Assembly: GCA_029259675.1 (NCBI GenBank)
Contig: JAJDES010000110.1
Coordinates: 1 to 5,420 of the forward strand
Source of the DNA: Planctomycetota bacterium
Lineage (GTDB): Bacteria; Planctomycetota; UBA1135; GCA-002686595
DNA length: 5,420 nucleotides
Reading direction: 5' to 3'
Part shown: positions 1-4,821 of the stretch, one piece after another
Layout of the letters: each line of letters starts with the position of its first letter
Numbering within the stretch: position 1 is the stretch's first letter
Made by a program: the position numbers and the translations under genes
Notes under the pieces: generated by a model
Databases searched by the model: none
Seen by the model: only the letters and a program-made list of their open reading frames with translations
Told to the model about the DNA's origin: nothing

Positions 1-211
1 CCAAACCCGCGCCCGGCGCCAGCACAGTCAGGGGTCCGATATCGAACGAAAGGAAGACCGATTCGAAGTACTTCTTCTGAACTTCAAAAAGGCTTGTGTG
101 CCGTTGTTCGAGCGTTCCGAACAAGGTCAAGAAGAACATCATCAGGATCAGCGCGCAGGCCAATCCGAATGAACCCAAGAAATCGATCAGTGAACGAGCT
201 CTGAGCTTCAA
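1..211 (-). CDS. resB: ResB-like cytochrome c biogenesis protein, N-terminal fragment (3' end outside window)
   Basis: Seventy codons of the N-terminus are visible; the rest lies beyond the left edge. The start is TTG at 211-209. It overlaps the stop codon of the upstream lipoprotein gene (TTGA junction) and has a clear Shine-Dalgarno GGAGG five bases upstream, with no ATG in the frame. The product begins with a short basic stretch (KLRAR), then one hydrophobic helix at about residues 10-32 (LGSFGLACALILMMFFLTLF). This is followed by GTLEQ at 32-36 and by FEVQKKYFES at 42-51. A first helix ending in a GTLEQ-type motif and followed by a QxKYF-type segment is characteristic of the ResB/Ccs1 family, which with CcsA (ResC) forms the System II machinery that attaches haem to apocytochromes c outside the membrane. 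Family assignment is by recognition of this N-terminus only. A ccsA gene would be expected next, outside the window. Confidence 0.8.
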   Translation of the reverse strand, partial: MKLRARSLIDFLGSFGLACALILMMFFLTLFGTLEQRHTSLFEVQKKYFESVFLSFDIGPLTVLAPGAGL

Positions 212-1437
212 TGGCCCCTCCGCATGGACTGGCAAAATTCGACGAAGCGCTCGCGTTCCGCGCGCAACTCGTCGGACGGGCCGATCATTTTGATGAATAT
301 GGTTTGCGAACCCTGGGGGCAAACAAGTCCCAGCAATCCGGAGCCGCTTTGGGTGTCCCCGCCCATACCGGTGAAATCTCCATGGGCCTCCATCATGCTC
401 GCCTTTTGCCCGAGCACTAGAATGCGTGGCAGGGCCGCAAGCTCACTCGCACTGAAAGCGGGCAGACCCAATTGCCCCCGCCAACGATTGAAGTTGGCCT
501 CAACGCCTCCGCCATTGCCGCCCAATATCGCGACATAACATTCGCTGTCGGTTCCCATCCGATAGCTGACTTCTCGCATGGGCTTGGGATCTTCGCGCAC
601 CCAACCTTCGGGAGCTTCAAAACGCAGCGAACCGGATGTCGCCGGCATCCCGCCAAAGTCCGTTTGACTTAGGTCGGGCTCCGCAGACCCCATCCCCGCT
701 TGCAGATCCTCACCGCCATGGTTGTGACCGTCGCCGGGCCCGTGGACTTCGCCGCCGCTCGGATCCTCCAAGCGCATGGAGTCACAGAAGTAAGCGAAGC
801 CTTCCTCCTGCCCTTCCAAGCTCGCGACCGATCCCACCATCTTGACGAAGACGGCGCCCTGCGGGAGGGAAAGGATCGCGCCCACCATGCGGTAATCGGC
901 TTGAGCAGCTGCGCCCATTCCGGTGAATTGCCCCTGGATGTCGATGTAGGCTGCGGGCGCGCCCAGCAATTTGCGGCGAGGCATGTTGGCCACATCGGTT
1001 TCGGATACCGGCGGCAAGCCCATTTGGCCGCGCCAGCGATTGACGTTGCTCAGCAGTCCTCCGCCCGAGCCCTGCAGCACCGTCAGATAGCACTCCGCCT
1101 CTGGATCCGCGCCGACCTGAAAGTTCGCAATGCGCATGTCGGTCGGAGCCTTTGCGATCCAGCCGGGAGGTGTGTCCCACTTGAGCTCCGGTGTGCCGGA
1201 GGCAGCACCACTCCCGGCAGGTTGGCTGCCGGCCGGCCGATTTGTTGCGGGTCCCATCCCGCCGCCAAAGCGATCGGCGCTACCGGCGCCGGGAACGGCT
1301 CTCTTGCTCGGCAGCGTCGCAACGCGGGTGGATTCGATTTGGCGCTCGCTTCCCAGCTCCGAACAGCTGACAAGGAAACTGCCCAGCATGGCTGCACCCA
1401 AGGTGATTCGGAATGAAGGTGTTTGCACGTTTCGCAT
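208..1437 (-). CDS. Secreted lipoprotein with two copies of an unnamed domain
   Basis: From the ATG at 1437 the product is 409 residues. A classic lipoprotein signal peptide (residues 1-24) ends in lipobox LVSC, with the lipidated Cys at 25 followed by Ser. Residues 26-85 are a Pro/Gly/Ser/Ala-rich linker. Two homologous domains follow, at about 87-223 and 270-406. Both carry, in order, P-x-GW, MR, a Cys in an EC pair (116; 300), a GGG turn, NRWRGQxGLP, FTGMG, K-M-x-G and a final FCxSMR (Cys 218; 402). The linker between them is Gly/His-rich (His 232, 238, 240). I do not recognise a named family and assign no reaction. The protein is probably anchored in the membrane facing the periplasm. Its place directly before and overlapping the resB-like gene hints at a role in envelope redox or cytochrome assembly. 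An upstream in-frame ATG at 1485 overlaps the preceding stop (ATGGTGA) and would add 16 residues; I prefer 1437 because it gives a compact signal peptide, but neither start has a strong Shine-Dalgarno. Confidence 0.85.
   Translation of the reverse strand: MRNVQTPSFRITLGAAMLGSFLVSCSELGSERQIESTRVATLPSKRAVPGAGSADRFGGGMGPATNRPAGSQPAGSGAASGTPELKWDTPPGWIAKAPTDMRIANFQVGADPEAECYLTVLQGSGGGLLSNVNRWRGQMGLPPVSETDVANMPRRKLLGAPAAYIDIQGQFTGMGAAAQADYRMVGAILSLPQGAVFVKMVGSVASLEGQEEGFAYFCDSMRLEDPSGGEVHGPGDGHNHGGEDLQAGMGSAEPDLSQTDFGGMPATSGSLRFEAPEGWVREDPKPMREVSYRMGTDSECYVAILGGNGGGVEANFNRWRGQLGLPAFSASELAALPRILVLGQKASMMEAHGDFTGMGGDTQSGSGLLGLVCPQGSQTIFIKMIGPSDELRAERERFVEFCQSMRRGH
217..221 (-). promoter_or_regulatory. 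Shine-Dalgarno GGAGG of the resB-like gene
   Basis: GGAGG lies five bases upstream of TTG at 211, inside the last codons of the lipoprotein gene. It decides the non-ATG start of the resB-like gene and, with the stop/start overlap, suggests translational coupling. Confidence 0.75.
220..630 (-). repeat. Second copy of the tandem protein domain in the lipoprotein
   Basis: This encodes residues 270-406 of the lipoprotein, from the LRFEAPEGW segment to FCQSMR. It keeps all landmark motifs of the first copy, including the Cys pair (300 and 402), and has one additional Cys at 373. Confidence 0.8.
769..1179 (-). repeat. First copy of the tandem protein domain in the lipoprotein
   Basis: This encodes residues 87-223 of the lipoprotein, from WDTPPGW to CDSMRLE. 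It aligns by eye end to end with the second copy, sharing NRWRGQxGLP, FTGMG, K-M-x-G and the two cysteines. It represents an old intragenic duplication, as the DNA and protein copies are clearly diverged. Confidence 0.8.
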
Positions 1438-1478
1438 TCGCTTCTTACGGATGTTGAGAGACCAAGTTCTAGTTCCAA

Positions 1479-2465
1479 TCACCATTTTCGCTTCAAGACG
1501 AAGTCGCCCAGGACGTGCAGTGCATCCACTGCAGGCGAGGCCGGTAACGACAGCAGTCGCGCGCGCGCGCGCTCAACCAATTCCTGCGCATAATCCATGG
1601 AGCGCTCGATTCCTGTGTCCAAGTCGCACACGTCCCTCAACTTCAGCGTTCGCTCTTCCAAGTCGGGCAGGGTGAACACATCCCGAATGGCCGCGCGCCC
1701 GGCTTCATTCGAAGAGGAGTAAACGTGAAGCACCGGCAAGGTCACCTTGCCGTCCTCCACATCCGTCCCAACAGACTTTCCCACCACTTTGGCATCCCCG
1801 GCCAGATCCAAGCAGTCGTCGACTATCTGAAAGGCCAAACCGATTTCATATCCGAATTTACGCATCTGGCCCCCCAGGACTTCGTTTCCCCCGGGGTAGC
1901 GCGCGCCCAGCTCGCAGGCGGCGGCGTAAAGGCTTCCCGTTTTGGCACCGGCAATCCGCTCATAGGATTCCTGTGTCAAATCGAAATCGTAACGCAAGGC
2001 GCTCTGTTCAATCTCGCCCACGCAAATGGTTCGAGTCGTTTCCGCCAGTAGCCGACTGGTGAGGCGCGAGGACAGGTGCGTCGAAAGGGCGAAGGCGCGC
2101 GAGTAAAGGTAATCCCCCAGAAGCACCGCGACTTGATTGTTCCAACGCTGATTCAGGCAAGCCACGCGGCGGCGCACTTCGGCCCCATCCAAGATGTCGT
2201 CGTGCACCAAGGTCGCCATGTGAATCATTTCCACAATGGCTGCGATGGTCGGGTGTTCGTCGGTGCTGTTGCCTGTGGCCTCGCCCATTAGGAGCACCAT
2301 GCCCCCGCGCAACTGCTTGCCTTGGAAGCGACCCACGTGATCGATCATGTCCTGCACGACCGGTGAAGGTTCGTGCAGTTCGCTGGCCAGCACGCCGCGC
2401 ATGCGTTCGAGACCGCTGACCACAGGGCTCAGCAGCTCCATCAATTTTTGCTTGGGGTCACTCAC
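1479..2465 (-). CDS. Polyprenyl diphosphate synthase, long-chain trans type (IspB-like)
   Basis: This 328-residue enzyme adds isopentenyl diphosphate units to an allylic primer in the cytoplasm, most likely to make the side chain of a respiratory quinone. Both aspartate-rich motifs are present: DDILD (89-93), followed by RRR (98-100), and DDCLD (216-220), followed by GKSVGTD (229-235) and GKVTLP (239-244). KTGSL (175-179) is also intact. The fifth residue before the first motif is Ala84, and IHMATLVHDD resembles long-chain octaprenyl-type enzymes rather than farnesyl synthases; a small residue there is known to allow longer products. Exact chain length cannot be read from sequence. The usual GKxxRP element is GKQLRG (49-54), an unusual Pro-to-Gly change. 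The start is GTG at 2465, overlapping the mobA end by 8 bases, with GGAG seven bases upstream. Length is normal for the family. Confidence 0.93.
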   Translation of the reverse strand: MSDPKQKLMELLSPVVSGLERMRGVLASELHEPSPVVQDMIDHVGRFQGKQLRGGMVLLMGEATGNSTDEHPTIAAIVEMIHMATLVHDDILDGAEVRRRVACLNQRWNNQVAVLLGDYLYSRAFALSTHLSSRLTSRLLAETTRTICVGEIEQSALRYDFDLTQESYERIAGAKTGSLYAAACELGARYPGGNEVLGGQMRKFGYEIGLAFQIVDDCLDLAGDAKVVGKSVGTDVEDGKVTLPVLHVYSSSNEAGRAAIRDVFTLPDLEERTLKLRDVCDLDTGIERSMDYAQELVERARARLLSLPASPAVDALHVLGDFVLKRKW

Positions 2466-3192
2466 TGTCTCGCTCCGAGTTCCCGCTCAAAAGACGCCAA
2501 GCGTCAACATCTGCGGGAGTATTCAAATTCAGCGCGCGGTCCATGGCTCCGGTCAATCCCAGCTCAACGGGAGCGGCGGAACCCAGCCGCAGCGCAACTC
2601 CATCTGCACCGGGAAAGCTGTGAAAGCTGATGGCGCGACGCTCGCCACTTTTCAAGGCCGCTTCCACGGCCGGCGCGCAACGGCGATGATAAACAGCGCA
2701 AAGGGGTTCCACTCCGCGCTTGGTTCGGAAAAGGCAACCGTCAAGACTGGTTCGCTTGGCGTGTCGCATCAAGTTGGTGAGCAGCTGCGTTCCAACCAAC
2801 GGCATGTCACAGGCGACGACGGCCAACCACGCAGATTGGGTCGCCCGAAAAGCGGCGGCCAAACCAGCCAGGGGACCCGCGCCCTGCTCGGGATCCAAGG
2901 CCAAGGGGACGCCCAGTTGTTCGTAGCGGTCTTCCGCCCCACAGCAAAGCACCAGCTCCGCGGCTGCACCCTGCAGCGCATTGATTTTTGCCTCCAGCAG
3001 TGAAGCGCCGCCCACGTCCAAAAGGGCCTTGTCTTGACCCATGCGGCTGCTCGCACCTCCGCAAAGGATTGCAACGGCTCCTAGTGCGTTGGAATTCTCG
3101 CTCGCGTGCGGGCCCACGGGTTGGGGCCGGCTCGCGGGCTCTGGTTCCGACGAACTTGAGTGGGTCACGGTGGGAAACGCGTTGAGCTTCAC
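2458..3192 (-). CDS. mobA: Molybdenum cofactor guanylyltransferase MobA
   Basis: This enzyme joins GMP from GTP to molybdopterin-bound molybdenum, giving the guanine-dinucleotide cofactor used by DMSO-reductase-family enzymes; it acts in the cytoplasm. The family's nucleotide-binding signature is clear: LCGGASSRMGQDKALL (43-58), with the Lys of the DKALL segment at 55. DPEQGAGPLAGL (100-111) follows, then ACDMP (127-131) with the metal-binding Asp129. EPLCAVY (162-168) and NLNTPADVDAW (222-232) complete the set. At 244 residues it is longer than the roughly 195-residue E. coli MobA, mainly because of a Ser/Pro-rich N-terminal stretch of about 38 residues that precedes the catalytic fold. The longest frame starts at GTG 3192, ten bases after the tatA stop, without a good Shine-Dalgarno. 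In-frame GTG codons at residues 9 and 26 are alternatives, so the true N-terminus is uncertain. Its neighbour tatA fits functionally, because many molybdoenzymes are exported folded by Tat. Confidence 0.93.
   Translation of the reverse strand: MKLNAFPTVTHSSSSEPEPASRPQPVGPHASENSNALGAVAILCGGASSRMGQDKALLDVGGASLLEAKINALQGAAAELVLCCGAEDRYEQLGVPLALDPEQGAGPLAGLAAAFRATQSAWLAVVACDMPLVGTQLLTNLMRHAKRTSLDGCLFRTKRGVEPLCAVYHRRCAPAVEAALKSGERRAISFHSFPGADGVALRLGSAAPVELGLTGAMDRALNLNTPADVDAWRLLSGNSERDSE
2473..2476 (-). promoter_or_regulatory. Shine-Dalgarno GGAG of the polyprenyl synthase gene
   Basis: GGAG sits seven bases before the GTG at 2465, within the final codons of mobA, and supports this non-ATG start. 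The position implies that ribosomes ending mobA may re-initiate here. Confidence 0.6.
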
Positions 3193-3202
3193 GAGGCCGG
3201 GC

Positions 3203-3406
3203 TCACGGTTTCTCTTTGGAGTCCCCGGACTCCGATCCAGTTCCCTCGCTCAAGCCCGGATCTTCCTTCAGACCCTTCTTGAACTGAGTGATGCTGGATC
3301 CCATCGAGCGGGCCAGCTCGGGTAGCTTACGCCCCCCGAACAGCACCACGACGATGGCCAATATGATCCAAATTTCTGTCGGGCCAAAAAGTGCTAGGTA
3401 GACCAT
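3203..3406 (-). CDS. tatA: Sec-independent protein translocase subunit TatA/TatE
   Basis: This 67-residue pore-forming subunit of the twin-arginine translocase moves folded proteins across the cytoplasmic membrane together with TatC, which is not in the window. The order of parts is typical. A short N-terminus with FGPTE carries an acidic Glu11 at the membrane-helix start. One transmembrane helix (about 11-22, rich in I, L and V) is followed by the FG hinge (23-24). An amphipathic helix (GRKLPELARSMGSSITQFKKGLKE, about 25-48) then gives way to a polar Ser/Glu/Lys-rich tail. It is shorter than E. coli TatA (about 89) but within the family range. The ATG at 3406 is the only sensible start although its Shine-Dalgarno is poor. 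It is the first gene of the leftward five-gene operon. Confidence 0.95.
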   Translation of the reverse strand: MVYLALFGPTEIWIILAIVVVLFGGRKLPELARSMGSSITQFKKGLKEDPGLSEGTGSESGDSKEKP

Positions 3407-3716
3407 GTCGAGCGTTGGGTGTGACGAGTTCTCGGGTGGGCTGCCACTCTGTTCGCCGCGCGCCTTCCGGTGCCGGCAAAAATTTTTGGAAAGCGCGGGA
3501 GTTCGTGGGACCGGTGATGAGCCTCCAGACCCTCGCCCGAAGCCTGCGTCCGAATATTATTTCGAGCCCGCCACAAGCGGATTCCGACTGCGCGCATGCC
3601 GCCAAGCGTCAGCTTCGCGCTCTGCTACGTATCAGATCCCGGTTGGAGAGGATCGAATCCAAAGCTCCGGCCGCCAATTTATTCACCCCAGATTCTATGC
3701 GAAATCAGCGGGCGGT
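3407..3716. other. 310-base intergenic region upstream of tatA, no convincing gene
   Basis: Open frames here on either strand have no recognisable motifs and overlap tatA or mnmD out of frame, so I call no gene. The region should contain the end of the mnmD transcript and the promoter of the tatA operon. An AT-rich patch at about 3550-3563 reads TAATAT on the minus strand and could be a -10 element, but no matching -35 is visible at 16-18 bases. A 9-base dyad CGGATTCCG lies at 3578-3586, and an AT palindrome inside a GC inverted repeat lies at 3456-3498 (listed separately). Confidence 0.5.
3456..3498. repeat. Imperfect inverted repeat with a central AAAAATTTTT palindrome
   Basis: The outer arms CCGCGC (3456-3461) and GCGCGG (3493-3498), and the inner arms TTCC (3465-3468) and GGAA (3488-3491), pair with a small unequal bulge. 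Inside is the perfect 12-base palindrome CAAAAATTTTTG (3477-3488), striking in this GC-rich DNA. It begins about 50 bases upstream of the tatA start. It could be a protein-binding or promoter-region element, or part of the end of the mnmD transcript; the sequence does not decide. Confidence 0.4.
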
Positions 3717-4583
3717 TCAGGTCTGAGACCCCGGTTCGAGGCCCTCATCCACTGACGGTTCATTGGCCCTCTGCCTGCGCGCCTCGTCCTTCGCCCTCGC
3801 AGCGACCGCTGCGCGCTTCATCCGGCGAGCTTGGGCCGCGGGAAAAGCGGGCAAAGCCCGGTCCGGGCTGGCTAGGGTGCCCGATGATTTGGACCCCACT
3901 CGCTCCCCAGGTCCGACCAAAAGCCCAACTTCCTGCAGCGTTCTCCGAACTCGAATGGCGGCTGAGAAGGTGGACAACATCGAACCCGGCTTCATGCGCG
4001 ATGAGACTTCCTGCAGGAAAGAGGTCCCCCACAGGCTGCGATCCACGGCCGGCGAAAAGGGATCCATGAACACCGCGTCGAAGCGCGAACGCTTATCGAT
4101 GGCGGCCAGGCACTCGGCTCCGTGCCCGATGTGCAGCTCCAAGCTCGCCCGCGATTCCCCCATCCCCGCCGGACTCGGCCCGAGGTCCACAATTTCACCC
4201 GGCTTTTCCAGGGCCTGCGCCAGGCCCACCGCAATCGACGCATGCCACGGATTGGCCGCCGGCAATTCCAATCCGGCGCGAATTACGTCGCGGTCCTGCT
4301 CCAAGCTGGTGATCTGCAAAAGCACACCACAGCCGGCCAAAACGCTGCGCGCGGCCGCAATGTTGAGCCCCAAGCCGGTGCCGATGTCCAACACGCGCAG
4401 GGGCACGCCCGCGCCATCGCGTTCGACCAACTCCACCGCGCGTTCCGGCAAGCGGCAGGCCTTGGCGTAGCGTTCGACCGATTCCATCCAAGCGCCGTCG
4501 CGGCTGTGGCAAGCCTCGCCCAACTCCGTGTTGTAGAGGGTCCAGCTACCGTCTTGCGTCTGTCGCGGTTCCCAAGTGGTCAT
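3717..4583 (-). CDS. mnmD: tRNA 5-methylaminomethyl-2-thiouridine methyltransferase, stand-alone MnmD
   Basis: This SAM-dependent enzyme performs the last methylation of the modified wobble uridine (position 34) of certain tRNAs; in enterobacteria the same domain is the N-terminal half of MnmC. From ATG 4583 the protein is 288 residues. It opens with the family's DGSWTLY (11-17) and HS (26-27). SAM motif I LDIGTGLGLN (65-74) and an acidic SLEQD strand end (93-97) follow. The catalytic-region motif is MDPFSPAVDRSLW (173-185), then STFSAAIRVRRTLQEVG (204-220). No FAD oxidase domain follows, so it is the single-domain form. Residues about 250-288 form a basic, Ala/Arg-rich tail beyond the fold. 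The frame can be extended to ATG 4757, but that start lies in the sucD terminator repeats and the added 58 residues show no family motifs, so I prefer 4583, although it lacks a clear Shine-Dalgarno. Confidence 0.85.
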   Translation of the reverse strand: MTTWEPRQTQDGSWTLYNTELGEACHSRDGAWMESVERYAKACRLPERAVELVERDGAGVPLRVLDIGTGLGLNIAAARSVLAGCGVLLQITSLEQDRDVIRAGLELPAANPWHASIAVGLAQALEKPGEIVDLGPSPAGMGESRASLELHIGHGAECLAAIDKRSRFDAVFMDPFSPAVDRSLWGTSFLQEVSSRMKPGSMLSTFSAAIRVRRTLQEVGLLVGPGERVGSKSSGTLASPDRALPAFPAAQARRMKRAAVAARAKDEARRQRANEPSVDEGLEPGSQT

Positions 4584-4730
4584 GGTGATATGGAGCCGAA
4601 GAGAACTCGTGACGGGATAGTCCAGCGCAAGTCGATGCCGACGAAGGTCGCCGCTCAGCACAGGATGGAAACGATCGGCAAATTGAACGAAATTGAGCGC
4701 TCGCACTCGGCTCCGTCCCATTCGGATTTC
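4584..4730. other. mnmD upstream region
   Basis: This non-coding stretch probably carries the mnmD promoter. It includes a near-perfect direct repeat of AAATTGAACG (4680-4689 and 4690-4699, one mismatch) and the palindrome GAGCGCTC (4695-4702). I see no convincing paired -35/-10 boxes. The mnmD frame stays open through it, so a longer mnmD N-terminus cannot be excluded. Confidence 0.35.
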
Positions 4731-4755
4731 GACTTGCGCCACGCGCGCGCAAGTC
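4731..4755. repeat. Perfect 9-bp inverted repeat (second hairpin after sucD)
   Basis: GACTTGCGC (4731-4739) and GCGCAAGTC (4747-4755) are exact reverse complements with a 7-base loop. No T-run follows on either strand. It lies downstream of the sucD hairpin and upstream of mnmD. It may be an extra terminator or transcript-stabilising stem, or an operator for mnmD. Confidence 0.55.
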
Positions 4756-4821
4756 AACTGATTGCAGCCCGCAGGCGCAGGGCACCAGCCGGCGGGCTGG
4801 CGCCGAGCCCTGAATCAGTTG
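4755..4821. repeat. Outer inverted repeat enclosing the sucD hairpin
   Basis: CAACTGATT (4755-4763) and AATCAGTTG (4813-4821) are perfect reverse complements enclosing the 4781-4804 hairpin. CAGGGC (4778-4783) and GCCCTG (4807-4812) can pair between them, giving a nested stem. The right arm contains the last codon and stop of sucD. Confidence 0.5.
4781..4804 (-). terminator. Probable sucD terminator hairpin
   Basis: On the minus strand GGCGCCAGCC, loop CGCC, GGCTGGTGCC forms a 10-bp stem with one G-T pair, starting eleven bases after the sucD stop. No U-run follows, so it is not a canonical intrinsic terminator, but its strength and position suit a 3'-end structure of the sucD transcript. 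Confidence 0.55.

Noticed and set aside
700..1416. Long plus-strand open frame opposite the lipoprotein gene
   Set aside because: It has no recognisable motifs and mirrors the codon bias of the real minus-strand gene, whose lipobox and repeated domains are clear.
2347..3003. Plus-strand 218-codon open frame opposite mobA and the polyprenyl synthase start
   Set aside because: It spans two well-identified minus-strand genes and its product has no family features.
3551..3561. TAATAT as a firm -10 promoter element for tatA
   Set aside because: No credible -35 hexamer is found at normal spacing, so it is mentioned only as a possibility.
3327..3605. Minus-strand 92-codon frame running into tatA out of frame
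   Set aside because: It overlaps the conserved core of tatA in another frame and shows no motif or ribosome site.
3640..3690. Possible tRNA 3' half (GGATCGAATCC followed by GCCGCCA)
   Set aside because: It resembles a T-loop, but the flanking bases do not form a 5-bp T stem and no anticodon or acceptor stem can be found upstream.
4584..4757. Extended N-terminus for mnmD from ATG 4757
   Set aside because: The start falls inside the inverted repeats after sucD, and family homology begins only after the ATG at 4583. It cannot be fully excluded.
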